Source: Oscillospiraceae bacterium (GTDB lineage: Bacteria; Bacillota; Clostridia; Oscillospirales; Acutalibacteraceae). Taken from it: a stretch of 37,826 nt of DNA. Below the pieces are notes generated by a model. It was given only the letters and a program-made list of their open reading frames with translations. It made no database searches and was not told the origin of the DNA. Position numbers and translations under genes: made by a program. Each line of letters starts with the position of its first letter. The stretch's first letter is position 1. The stretch spans positions 1-37,826 of the forward strand of contig SVOI01000019.1 in the NCBI GenBank assembly GCA_015066465.1, in the 5' to 3' direction. Shown here piece after piece: positions 8,159 to 15,729 of the stretch.

Positions 8159-8530
8159 ATGAAAAATTCAAAAGAAAAGTGGAAGTTAGAGCCATTAGTA
8201 AAAAAGGTTTGTTTAGTTACAACTATATATTATTTCGTTATAATCGCTCTTGCGGGATTAATTTACCTTTCAATGTTTTTCTTATCATTCAGTGGAGTCG
8301 GAGATATTTTGTTTTCAATTATATGTTGGGTGCACATCTTCTTTTATTGGACTAAGGTGATTTACATTCCGCCTATAATTATAACAATGTTTTTATTATC
8401 AGTTGCTTTTATAGAATTAGTGAAAAGGAAGAATCCAAGAGTATTTGTTCATCCGTTAGTGCTTTCTTCAATTGCATCATCTGTTGTAGGTACAGTGGTT
8501 ATTACAAATCTGATAGAAAGAGCGTTTTAA
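8159..8530 (+). CDS. small multi-pass membrane protein, tandem paralogue 1 of 4
   Basis: A 123-residue protein of unknown family. It has a short basic N-terminus (KWKLEPLVKKVC), a long first hydrophobic segment (VTTIYYFVIIALAGLIYLSMFF), two more segments in the middle, a KRKNPRVFVHPLV motif near residue 95 and a last hydrophobic segment ending ERAF. It shares the termini, but not the middle, with the three genes that follow. Copy 1 and copy 4 share an identical DNA stretch covering LEPLVKKVCLVTT, which suggests gene conversion. The ATG at 8159 is preferred over the upstream TTG at 8144 because GGGTG sits 6 bases before it and the paralogues align from there. No function can be named; immunity, receptor or stress roles are possible. 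Confidence 0.78.
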   Translation: MKNSKEKWKLEPLVKKVCLVTTIYYFVIIALAGLIYLSMFFLSFSGVGDILFSIICWVHIFFYWTKVIYIPPIIITMFLLSVAFIELVKRKNPRVFVHPLVLSSIASSVVGTVVITNLIERAF

Positions 8531-8571
8531 ATATAAATTTATAAGTGATTTTGTTATTGAGGAGTATTATT

Positions 8572-8982
8572 ATGAAATTTTTGAAAAGTGAAAAATGGAA
8601 GTTAGAAGAGGCAACAAGGTGTATATGTCTTTTAGTAAGTATATTTTATGGTTTCGCAATTTTTCTTGGAGGACTCATAAATATTATTGATTTTGTTGCA
8701 GATTTTTTACCTTCAGAATTGTATGATGTTTTTGACTCCGTTACAAAAATATTAAATTTTTTGATAGTTGTACTTCTTTATGTGAGTCTTATCTTATACA
8801 TTACAAAATTAATATATGTTATTCCTGTAATTGTAACGATATTTTTAATATCGGTTGCTTTTATAGAATTAGCAAAAAGAAAGAATCCGAGAGTATTTGT
8901 TCATCCGTTAGTGGTTTTTTCAATTGTAATATCTTTTATCGGAAGTTTTGGTATTATTCATTTTGTTGAAAATTCTTTTTAG
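8572..8982 (+). CDS. small multi-pass membrane protein, tandem paralogue 2 of 4
   Basis: A 136-residue member of the same unknown family, with GAGGAG at 8559-8564 placing the start at 8572. The N-terminus (KSEKWKLEEATRCICLL) is the most divergent of the four. The region after the first hydrophobic segment is longer and acidic (DFLPSELYDVFDS), while the FIELAKRKNPRVFVHPLV block is almost the same as in copy 1. It ends IIHFVENSF, a tail shared with copy 3 down to the DNA level. The polarity of the loop after TM1 differs sharply from the other copies, so that segment may determine specificity. Same strand and about 40 bases after copy 1, so probably co-transcribed. Confidence 0.78.
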   Translation: MKFLKSEKWKLEEATRCICLLVSIFYGFAIFLGGLINIIDFVADFLPSELYDVFDSVTKILNFLIVVLLYVSLILYITKLIYVIPVIVTIFLISVAFIELAKRKNPRVFVHPLVVFSIVISFIGSFGIIHFVENSF

Positions 8983-9012
8983 TAAGCATTTGTGTTGTTA
9001 AGGGGTGTTATT

Positions 9013-9393
9013 ATGAAAAGTGAAAAATGGAAGTTAGAGCCAATAGTAAAAAAAGTTTGTTTAGCTACAACTATATTTTATGGAGTAATACTCACTCTTA
9101 TTGGTTTAGTGTATTTAGAAAAATTCTGCTCATCAAATGGAGTGTTAGAAAATATTGATTTAAGTGGAACTGTACTTACATTTTTGCTTGTTTTATATAT
9201 CCCATTGTATTACTCTATGTTGCTTTATGTTATTCCGTTTGTTATTGTATTTTATTTAATAAGTGTAGTATTTAATGAAGTGAAAGAGAATAGGAATTCA
9301 TTGTTGGGTATTCATCCATTAATAATTTCTTCAATTGCAACATCTATTGCTGGAACTTACGGTATTGTTCATTTTGTTGAAAATTCTTTTTAG
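9013..9393 (+). CDS. small multi-pass membrane protein, tandem paralogue 3 of 4
   Basis: A 126-residue family member with AAGGGGTG before the ATG at 9013. The N-terminus SEKWKLEPIVKKVCLATTIFYG and the tail GIVHFVENSF are near copies of its neighbours, but the middle is distinct (EKFCSSNGVLENIDLSG), and the usual KRKNPRVFVHPL block is altered to KENRNSLLGIHPL. A 63-base stretch covering the end of copy 2, the spacer and the start of this gene (8957-9019) recurs without change at the copy 3/copy 4 junction (9368-9430). That points to recent unequal duplication. Function unknown. Confidence 0.78.
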   Translation: MKSEKWKLEPIVKKVCLATTIFYGVILTLIGLVYLEKFCSSNGVLENIDLSGTVLTFLLVLYIPLYYSMLLYVIPFVIVFYLISVVFNEVKENRNSLLGIHPLIISSIATSIAGTYGIVHFVENSF

Positions 9394-9423
9394 TAAGCAT
9401 TTGTGTTGTTAAGGGGTGTTATT

Positions 9424-9813
9424 ATGAAAAACGAAAAATGGAGGTTAGAGCCATTAGTAAAAAAGGTTTGTTTAGTTACAACTATATTTTACGGAGTGAT
9501 AATTGCTCTTGTTGGTTTAATGTATTTGTCACCAAATTTGCCGTTTGTAAATAAGGGGTTTATTGACTATTTTGGAAGTATTATTTTTTTGATTGTAATG
9601 GCGGTAGTTTTTTTACATTATCAAACTAATATAGGTTTTATTTTACCGATAATAGTAACAATCTTTTTTATTGTTGTTTCTTTTATAGAGTTTAAAAAAA
9701 GAAGAAATGCAAGAGTGTTTGTTCATCCTTTAGTGCTCTTATCAATTATAACTTCTTTTGTAGCAACATTTGGTATTATGTCGATGGTTGAAATGCTTGA
9801 GTGTGGATTTTAA
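9424..9813 (+). CDS. small multi-pass membrane protein, tandem paralogue 4 of 4
   Basis: A 129-residue family member whose ATG at 9424 is preceded by AAGGGGTG. It begins KNEKWRLEPLVKKVCLVTTIFYG, its middle is unique (SPNLPFVNKGFIDYFG), it keeps the basic RRNARVFVHPLV block and ends MSMVEMLECGF. Its 5' end resembles copy 1 more than copy 3, giving a mosaic pattern across the array. A LytTR response regulator gene starts 65 bases downstream behind what looks like its own -10 box, so the array and the two-component system may be separate transcripts with a linked role. Function unknown. Confidence 0.78.
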   Translation: MKNEKWRLEPLVKKVCLVTTIFYGVIIALVGLMYLSPNLPFVNKGFIDYFGSIIFLIVMAVVFLHYQTNIGFILPIIVTIFFIVVSFIEFKKRRNARVFVHPLVLLSIITSFVATFGIMSMVEMLECGF

Positions 9814-9878
9814 TACAAAACAGTAGCAATTTACCGCTGTTTATGGTATAGTGTAAATAATTGGGGTAGGTGGTTATA

Positions 9879-10589
9879 ATGCTTACAATCGCAATTTGTG
9901 ATGATGAAAAGAAAATATGCGATTATATAGAAAATCGTACAACTGAATTTTTAGCAAAAAATGATTTAGAAGCAGAAGTTTCTGTGTTTTATGATGGTAG
10001 TGAGCTTCTTAAAAAATGTGAAAACAATACACAGCACTTTGATATCATTTTTCTTGATATAAAAATGAAGACGTTAAACGGTGTTGAGTGTGCAAAGCTT
10101 TTAAGAGATATTGGCGTTAATTCGCTTATTGTGTTCATTACTTCTTCTGCAGAGTATGTTTTTTCGGGTTATGAAGTTAAGGCGTTCCGTTATATTTTAA
10201 AGACCGATTTAGTCAACGCGTTTTCACGTGTTTTTGGAGAGTGTCTTTTAGAACTAAAAAAACTCAACACGAGCTTCTTTACTGTAAAAACATCTTCGAA
10301 TGTGAAAAATATTCCACTTTCAGATATTTTATATTTTGAAAGCAACAAACGACTTTTAAATATACACACTAAAAACGAAGTTCTTTCTTTCTATGAAAAA
10401 CTTGATAATGTAGAAAATGAACTTAAAGAAAAAGATTTTATAAGAATACACCAGAGTTACTTAGTAAATGCACAAAAAATTAAAAGTGTGTCAAAAGATT
10501 CGGTTCTACTTATAAACGGTTTTAGCTTGCCTGTAAGTAAAAGCAAGGCAACAAAGGTTAAAGACGCTTATTTGTGGTCAAAGAGGTAG
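9879..10589 (+). CDS. LytTR family (AgrA-like) response regulator
   Basis: A cytosolic regulator of 236 residues: receiver domain (AICDDE acidic pocket, phosphoacceptor Asp60 in FLDIKMK, conserved Thr/Ser in FITSSAEY, Lys in FRYILK), then a LytTR DNA-binding domain (residues ~140-236) with ILYFESNKRLLNIHT and FIRIHQSYLVN. LytTR regulators typically bind direct repeats upstream of peptide-signalling, bacteriocin or cell-surface genes. The ATG at 9879 is chosen over the in-frame GTG at 9870, because GGGGTAGGTGG ends 5 bases before it and the family starts with MLxIAICDDE. The cognate kinase gene follows after 4 bases. Upstream, TATAGT at 9847-9852 could be its -10 box. Confidence 0.93.
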   Translation: MLTIAICDDEKKICDYIENRTTEFLAKNDLEAEVSVFYDGSELLKKCENNTQHFDIIFLDIKMKTLNGVECAKLLRDIGVNSLIVFITSSAEYVFSGYEVKAFRYILKTDLVNAFSRVFGECLLELKKLNTSFFTVKTSSNVKNIPLSDILYFESNKRLLNIHTKNEVLSFYEKLDNVENELKEKDFIRIHQSYLVNAQKIKSVSKDSVLLINGFSLPVSKSKATKVKDAYLWSKR

Positions 10590-10593
10590 TTAA

Positions 10594-11922
10594 ATGTTAG
10601 AATTTTTAGAAACATCACTATTCTATTTAATAAGACTTTTTTCTTCAACGTTAGAAATTCTTCTTGCATTTTTACTTATGAATGTGTTTTTTGAGGATAA
10701 ATTCAAAAGTAAAAACCCGAAAAGAATTGCATTTATAGTAAGTGCAGGAATTCTTTTAGCACTTCAGGAAACAGGTCAAAGCGGTAATATTAAAACAGTT
10801 ATTCAGATGCTTTTAATGATTGCCATTGTCTTTATAATTTTTGACGGGCAAAAACGTTTGAAAGCAGTTTTTGTAGTTATTTATTCATTGTTTGTAGCAC
10901 TTTCAAAGTTAGTGTCTTATTTTGCGTTTTCTTTCTTTATAGATGAATATATAACAAAAATTCCTTATATGGATACTGAAAGCTTCTTTTACAGAATTCT
11001 TTCAATCGAAATGCCTAATCTAATTATGCTTTTAATAATTATTCTTTTGGGTCTTTTCACAAAATCAAAAAACAAAAATGTGCCTTTAAGATATTGGCTT
11101 TTACTTCTTACTGTGCCAGTTACTACACTTGGTACGCTTACAGTTTACCAGTATTATATAGACCGTTTAGCACCTGGTGAAGAAATAAATGCTTATATCA
11201 TCGTTTCAACAATAGGTATCCTTTTTATTAATGTTCTTGTATTTATGCTTTTCTCACGACTTCAAAATCAGTTAGAAATGCAAAGACGCCAAGACCTTTT
11301 AAATACACAAATGCGTCTTGAAAAAGAGTCGTTTTTAAGAATTGAAGAAAGCTATAACAGAACGAGAGAATTAAGGCACGATTTGAAAAATCATATATTC
11401 TCTTTAAAGGGTATAGCAGAAAATGGCTCAAAAGAAGAGCTTTTAGAATACCTCGAAAAAATGACCGATGCAGTTGAAGAGGCTACATATATTTCAATGA
11501 GCAAAAATTCTGCAATAGATGCGGTTATAAATGAAAAAATGCTTATGGCACAAAAAAGCGGAATAGCGACACATTTTCAGGTTGATTCACTTGAAAAGAT
11601 TAATGTGCCGAGTATGGATATCTGCACAATTTTAAGTAACGCACTTGATAATGCTATTGAAGCGAATGTAAAAATAGAAAAAATGAGTGACAGATATATT
11701 GAAACAAAAATAACAAATGATGAAAGCGGTATTTTTATTTCTATAAAAAATCCGTCACTCGAAGCACCAAAGAAAAGGGCGGGTAATTACATTTCTTCAA
11801 AAACCGACAAAGAAAATCACGGTCTCGGTTTAAAGAGTATTAAAAGAACTGTTGACAAGCACAAAGGCGATATGCTTATTAAATATGAGAATAAGGTATT
11901 CACGATAATTGTAAACATATAA
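10594..11922 (+). CDS. AgrC/GHKL-type sensor histidine kinase
   Basis: Partner of the preceding LytTR regulator. The first ~225 residues hold about six TM helices of the AgrC/BlpH sort. A coiled linker (MQRRQDLLNTQMRLEKESF) leads to the phosphoacceptor motif RELRHDLKNH with His262, and the ATPase domain carries ILSNALDNAIEA and NHGLGLKSIKR. At 442 residues it is of normal length for the class. AgrC-type kinases usually sense secreted peptides, but no agrB or agrD-like gene is visible in the window. The signal may come from elsewhere or relate to the membrane-protein array upstream. The reading frame ends at a bidirectional terminator. Confidence 0.92.
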   Translation: MLEFLETSLFYLIRLFSSTLEILLAFLLMNVFFEDKFKSKNPKRIAFIVSAGILLALQETGQSGNIKTVIQMLLMIAIVFIIFDGQKRLKAVFVVIYSLFVALSKLVSYFAFSFFIDEYITKIPYMDTESFFYRILSIEMPNLIMLLIIILLGLFTKSKNKNVPLRYWLLLLTVPVTTLGTLTVYQYYIDRLAPGEEINAYIIVSTIGILFINVLVFMLFSRLQNQLEMQRRQDLLNTQMRLEKESFLRIEESYNRTRELRHDLKNHIFSLKGIAENGSKEELLEYLEKMTDAVEEATYISMSKNSAIDAVINEKMLMAQKSGIATHFQVDSLEKINVPSMDICTILSNALDNAIEANVKIEKMSDRYIETKITNDESGIFISIKNPSLEAPKKRAGNYISSKTDKENHGLGLKSIKRTVDKHKGDMLIKYENKVFTIIVNI

Positions 11923-11966
11923 AAGATAGCACACTTGATTTTTTCAAGTGTGCTGTCTTTTAATAT
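11921..11966. terminator. bidirectional terminator between convergent genes
   Basis: AAAAGATAGCACACTTGA (11921-11938) pairs with TCAAGTGTGCTGTCTTTT (11944-11961) with one G-T wobble. A- and T-rich flanks serve both directions. The hairpin begins inside the kinase stop codon and ends inside the stop codon of the minus-strand isomerase gene, so the two convergent genes share it. Confidence 0.88.
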
Positions 11967-12856
11967 CTAATGATTGTATTCTCTACAATCTTTGCTTTTT
12001 CTAAACAACTTTTAAGTGCATCAGCCGCAACATCAAAAGCTTCACGATTTGTTTTGTATGTGAAATCGTCTTTTAATTTATCAGCTGTGCCACCTTCTTC
12101 TTCAAGGTCTTTAAGTCCGTCAAATACTTTTAAATGAGGCTCAAGTGTTAAGAATGTGTCGCCATTTTTTACTTCGTTAAATCTTTTTAAAAGTTCAACT
12201 ATTTCACCATCACCAGCACCTGCCGGGCGGATGCTACCGTCAGAATAAACACAGTCTTTAATGTGAAGATAGTCAATATAATCTTTTAAAAGCTCAAATG
12301 CTGGTAAAATTTTAACACCGCATTGGATGAAGTTTGCAGGGTCAAAAACACCTTTTAATTTACCTTTGAAATGAGAAAGAATTTCAAAACATCTTTCTTC
12401 ATTGTCGCCATAAATGCCTTTTTCATTTTCGTGACAGCAGAAAATTCCGTTTTCTAAAGCATAGTTACACATTAATTCTATTCTTCTGAAAACCTCGTCT
12501 TTGTAATCTTCAAATTTTTCATTTTCTGAGAAATAGAAGCTGAACATTCTTATTCTCTTTGCGCCTAAAATCTTTGCAACCTTAACACAGTTTTTGAAGT
12601 TTTCAAAGTGTTCTGTGAAATCATCTGTTATTTTGATTTTGCCATAATGTGAGCCGATTGCAGAAATCTGAATTTTACTTTCATCTAAAATCTTTTTAAG
12701 TGCTTTTGCTTGTTCTTCTGTGTAAAGTGAAATGTTTCCTTCGTCAAGTCCACGTGGCTCAATATGAGTCATACCATGCGCCTTTAAAGCTTCAATTTGT
12801 TCTTTAATTCCGCCACCTGCTTCATCAGCGAATGCTGAAAGATAAAATGTAGCCAT
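11960..12856 (-). CDS. sugar phosphate isomerase/epimerase-like TIM barrel protein
   Basis: A xylose isomerase-like (AP_endonuc_2) TIM-barrel protein of 298 residues, of the type that isomerises or epimerises sugars or inositol derivatives with a divalent metal. Visible features are the start LSAFADEAGGGIKEQIEALKAHG, the metal-region CCHENEKGIYGD (His-Glu), GVFDPANFIQCG, YLHIKDC and LEPHL. The ATG at 12856 is preferred over the GTG at 12865, because AAGGTG lies 6 bases before it. It is the last gene of a four-gene minus-strand set (apt-like, rsmI, membrane protein, this gene). The substrate cannot be told from sequence. Confidence 0.85.
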   Translation of the reverse strand: MATFYLSAFADEAGGGIKEQIEALKAHGMTHIEPRGLDEGNISLYTEEQAKALKKILDESKIQISAIGSHYGKIKITDDFTEHFENFKNCVKVAKILGAKRIRMFSFYFSENEKFEDYKDEVFRRIELMCNYALENGIFCCHENEKGIYGDNEERCFEILSHFKGKLKGVFDPANFIQCGVKILPAFELLKDYIDYLHIKDCVYSDGSIRPAGAGDGEIVELLKRFNEVKNGDTFLTLEPHLKVFDGLKDLEEEGGTADKLKDDFTYKTNREAFDVAADALKSCLEKAKIVENTIIRY

Positions 12857-12867
12857 TTTTATCACCT

Positions 12868-13473
12868 TTAATTTATAAAAATTTCTTTGTTTGATTTTAC
12901 GTATTTACTGACTAATTCATAGAGCTTATTCGGGTTGTAAATTTCTTTGAATTTGTCATCTGTTTTATCTATTACTGTGTAATCAATAGAAACGTCACTG
13001 TTGTCATCATACATCGGGTAAATCGTTTCAATAAGTGGTAAAATATCTTCGTAACCGACAGTTCTTATTGCCTGTGTTATAAAATCTGTAAGGGGAGAAC
13101 CGTTATTTTTAAAGAATGTTGAAAGACTTTTACTGGAATCTTCATCAAAATACTCTAAGCAATAAACAAATTTCTTTTCTTCTGGTAGCTTTAAAAACGC
13201 TTCATTCATATCAGGTGCATTTTCTAATTCAATCTGAATATTCATACACACACCAGAAAGCATTTTATTAGTATTAGTTGAATTGATTTTTTCTAAGGTA
13301 AGTGTTTTGAATTCTTGCCTTAATTCGTAATCTTTTTTCCAGATTTCTGCTTCTTTTTTTAATCTTTCACGTCTTATTCTTGAAGCAGACATTGCTTTAA
13401 TCCAGACGAAAATTGCCAATATACTTACAATTACAAGAAGTACCCACAAGTACCATTGTACGCCAAATAACAT
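12868..13473 (-). CDS. unknown single-pass membrane protein
   Basis: I do not recognise this 201-residue protein. It has one N-terminal TM helix (WYLWVLLVIVSILAIFVWIKA), then a basic, coiled-coil-like stretch (RIRRERLKKEAEIWKKDYELRQE) and a mostly acidic cytosolic or extracellular domain without Cys pairs or obvious catalytic motifs. The start at 13473 has AGGTGTG upstream. It sits 14 bases after rsmI and 11 bases before the isomerase-like gene, so it belongs to that operon. The basic stretch after the TM suggests the C-terminal domain is cytosolic. Confidence 0.75.
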   Translation of the reverse strand: MLFGVQWYLWVLLVIVSILAIFVWIKAMSASRIRRERLKKEAEIWKKDYELRQEFKTLTLEKINSTNTNKMLSGVCMNIQIELENAPDMNEAFLKLPEEKKFVYCLEYFDEDSSKSLSTFFKNNGSPLTDFITQAIRTVGYEDILPLIETIYPMYDDNSDVSIDYTVIDKTDDKFKEIYNPNKLYELVSKYVKSNKEIFIN

Positions 13474-13487
13474 TTAATCACACCTAA

Positions 13488-14315
13488 TTACGTATTTTGT
13501 AATGCTTTATAAATATCGCTCTTTTTAAGACCTGTTTTCTTTGCGATTTCTTTAGATGCTTCGTTAATTGAAACACCGCTTTTTATTAATTCTTTTGCCA
13601 TAGAGGTAGCATCCTCTAAAGTGATTTCTGTCTTTTCTTCTTCAGGTTTACCTTCAACTATAACTACAAATTCACCCTTTGGTGCAACTTCGTTATACTT
13701 ATCTCTTGCACTAAAAAGGGTAGTGTGCTCAACGTTTTCATGAATTTTAGTGAGCTCTTTTACGAGTGCTATTTTTCTGTCACCAAAATATTCTGCCATA
13801 TCTTTTAAAGTAGCAGGTAATTTGTGTGGTGCTTCGTAAAAAATCATAGTACGCTTTTCGTTTACTAACTCTTCTAAATGCTTTTTTCTGTTCTGCTTTG
13901 TAGTAGTTAAAAAACCTTCAAAAGTAAATCTGCCGGCACTCATTCCCGAAATGGCAAGTGCAGTTATTAAAGCACTTGGACCTGGAACAGCACACACTTC
14001 AATATTGTTTTCATAGCAAAGCTTTGTTAAATCTTCACCCGGGTCAGAAATAATAGGCATACCCGCATCTGAAACAAGAGCACAGGTTTCACCATTTAAT
14101 ATTCTTTCAATAATTTTATTGCCACGCCCTGCTTTGTTATGCTCATAATAGCTTATCATTGGTTTTTTTATACCAAAGTGGTTCAAGAGCTTTATTGTGA
14201 CTCTTGTGTCTTCTGCTGCAATGAAATCACAAGAAGAAAGAGTTTCAACTGCTCTCGGTGAAAAATCGCCTAAGTTACCAATGGGTGTACCAACTACAAA
14301 AAGTTTACCAGCCAT
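13488..14315 (-). CDS. rsmI: 16S rRNA (cytidine(1402)-2'-O)-methyltransferase
   Basis: RsmI is the SAM-dependent methyltransferase that 2'-O-methylates C1402 in the decoding centre of 16S rRNA. The N-terminal VGTPIGNLGDFSPRAVETL and AAEDTR motifs, the SDAGMPIISDPGEDL motif and the central VPGPSALITALAISG are diagnostic of this tetrapyrrole-methylase-fold family. The C-terminal ~60 residues include the short helical SINEASKEIAKKTGLKKSDIYKAL, typical of the family. At 275 residues it is full length. Its ATG overlaps the stop of the phosphoribosyltransferase gene by one base, implying coupling. Confidence 0.97.
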   Translation of the reverse strand: MAGKLFVVGTPIGNLGDFSPRAVETLSSCDFIAAEDTRVTIKLLNHFGIKKPMISYYEHNKAGRGNKIIERILNGETCALVSDAGMPIISDPGEDLTKLCYENNIEVCAVPGPSALITALAISGMSAGRFTFEGFLTTTKQNRKKHLEELVNEKRTMIFYEAPHKLPATLKDMAEYFGDRKIALVKELTKIHENVEHTTLFSARDKYNEVAPKGEFVVIVEGKPEEEKTEITLEDATSMAKELIKSGVSINEASKEIAKKTGLKKSDIYKALQNT

Positions 14316-14866
14316 TATTCTAATACCGTTCCGTCATTTTTAAAGAGTGGGAGTTTTTCTAAGTAGATAATATCTTTTCTATCTGCGGCATCACCCTCAG
14401 CAAGAATAGTCATATTAGCAACAATGTTAGCACCTGCTTTTTCTAAAAGAGTCTGCACTGCTTTTAAAGATTCGCCAAGAGAAATAACGTCGTCAGCAAT
14501 AATAACTCTCTTGCCTTTGATTTCTTCTGCTTCTGCAGTATCTAAATAAAGCTTTTGTTCACCTTCGGTTGTAATAGAATTAACAATAGCTTCAAAAACA
14601 CCTGTCATATAAAGCTTTGGTTTCTTTCTTGCAACAAAGTATTTTTTGCCACTTTGTCTTGACATTTCGTGTGCAAGTGGAATACCCTTTGCTTCTGCTG
14701 TAACTATGTAATCGAATTCTGGTGCTTTTTCTAATAAATCTCTTGCACATGCAACTGTGAGTTCAGCATCGCCAAAAATAACAAAAGCTGCAATTTTAAG
14801 GTCGTCGTTTAATCTGCAGAGAGGGAGTTTTCTCTCAAGACCTGCAATAGTCATTGAATGGTACAT
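14315..14866 (-). CDS. adenine phosphoribosyltransferase-like protein
   Basis: A type I phosphoribosyltransferase of 183 residues. The PRPP-binding loop reads VIIADDVISLGESLKA (about residues 120-135), preceded by the substrate/pyrophosphate loop region VTAEAKGIPLAHEMSRQSGKKYFVARKK, which matches Apt (salvage of adenine to AMP) better than Hpt or Upp. The first ~35 residues (MTIAGLERKLPLCRL) are unlike the usual Apt start, so another purine-related or regulatory PRTase is possible. It is the first gene of the minus-strand operon with a good promoter upstream, and AAGAAGG precedes the ATG. Confidence 0.82.
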   Translation of the reverse strand: MYHSMTIAGLERKLPLCRLNDDLKIAAFVIFGDAELTVACARDLLEKAPEFDYIVTAEAKGIPLAHEMSRQSGKKYFVARKKPKLYMTGVFEAIVNSITTEGEQKLYLDTAEAEEIKGKRVIIADDVISLGESLKAVQTLLEKAGANIVANMTILAEGDAADRKDIIYLEKLPLFKNDGTVLE

Positions 14867-14909
14867 AATAAAACCTTCTTATCTTTTTAAATTTTAACAA
14901 TACACTTTA

Positions 14910-14937
14910 ATTATAATATATTGTAAGAAAATGTCAA
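14910..14937 (-). promoter_or_regulatory. promoter of the apt-like/rsmI operon
   Basis: On the minus strand TTGACA (14932-14937), a 16-base spacer and TATAAT (14910-14915) lie 44 bases before the start codon. Both hexamers are consensus. Confidence 0.85.
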
Positions 14938-14983
14938 GGAAATACGAAGCTCAAAAATAATTGTTTTTATATGACGTAATATG

Positions 14984-15012
14984 TTGAAAATAATGCGTTA
15001 AATGAGTATAAT
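14984..15012 (+). promoter_or_regulatory. promoter of the DUF1643 gene
   Basis: TTGAAA (14984-14989), 17 bases, TATAAT (15007-15012), 48 bases before the ATG. It is divergent from the rsmI-operon promoter. Confidence 0.8.
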
Positions 15013-15059
15013 AAAGTATATGATTTTTTTCTGAAAACAATTATTTTTTGAGGTGAATT

Positions 15060-15686
15060 ATGCATATTCCAACCTGTGAAACACAAAAGTTAAACGTTTT
15101 ATCATTCAGTGAAGCACTCGAAAACGAAAAGAACGGTTCTTATGAATATGATATAAATAAATGGATTTATGTGCCGAATGAATATGTCGATTACCGTTAT
15201 ATTTTAGGTACAAGAGGTGAAAATCCGCTTATATGTATTGGTATAAATCCATCTACTGCAAAGCCAGATGACCTTGATAATACTTTGAAATCTGTTGAAA
15301 GAACAGCAAGGTTTAACGGCTATGACAGTTTTATTATGTTTAACGTTTATGCTCAGAGAGCAACTAATCCGAATGATATGGATTCCTGTAACAATGAATT
15401 TTTGCATAATGAGAATATGAAAGCGTTCCGTTACATACTTTCTTCATATAAAGAAGGTCTAACTCCGTCAGTATGGGCAGCGTGGGGAACAATCATTGAA
15501 AAACGACCATATTTAATAAATTGTGTTAAAGAAATGATTGAAATTGGTAACGAATATAATGCCGAATGGTTTACTGTCGGTAAACGCTCAGTAAAAGGGC
15601 ATCCGCACCACCCATTGTACCTTAAAAATAATAGCCCTGTTGAAAGTTTTGATATTGAAAATTATGTTGACACATTAAGTAAATAG
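15060..15686 (+). CDS. DUF1643 domain protein
   Basis: A 208-residue cytosolic protein of the uncharacterised DUF1643 family. Recognisable family features are the CIGINPSTAKPDDLDNT block, the FNGYDSFIMFNVYAQRATNP block, VWAAWGTIIEKRPY and the C-terminal VKGHPHHPLYL. No enzyme activity is established for the family that I know of; the conserved Asn, Thr, Arg and His residues suggest nucleotide or nucleic-acid processing, but that is guesswork. GAGGTG precedes the ATG. The promoter of the next operon begins inside its 3' end. Confidence 0.85.
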   Translation: MHIPTCETQKLNVLSFSEALENEKNGSYEYDINKWIYVPNEYVDYRYILGTRGENPLICIGINPSTAKPDDLDNTLKSVERTARFNGYDSFIMFNVYAQRATNPNDMDSCNNEFLHNENMKAFRYILSSYKEGLTPSVWAAWGTIIEKRPYLINCVKEMIEIGNEYNAEWFTVGKRSVKGHPHHPLYLKNNSPVESFDIENYVDTLSK

Positions 15687-15695
15687 GTGTATTAT
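15667..15695 (+). promoter_or_regulatory. promoter of the acyl-CoA synthetase-iorAB operon
   Basis: TTGACA (15667-15672), 17 bases and TATTAT (15690-15695). The -35 box lies inside the last codons of the DUF1643 gene and the -10 box just past its stop. It indicates that the acyl-CoA synthetase operon starts independently of the gene before it. Confidence 0.75.
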
Positions 15696-15729
15696 CTACA
15701 ATGTGTTTTCTATATTATAGTATAAAGGA

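Noticed and set aside
8077-8355. Plus-strand open frame crossing the end of the FN3 operon
   Set aside because: It starts upstream of and runs through the terminator at 8104-8142, and overlaps membrane-protein copy 1 in another frame; no ribosome binding site.
9817-9842. AAACAG...CTGTTT inverted repeat after membrane-protein copy 4
   Set aside because: A 6-bp stem with a long loop and no T run; too weak to call a terminator.
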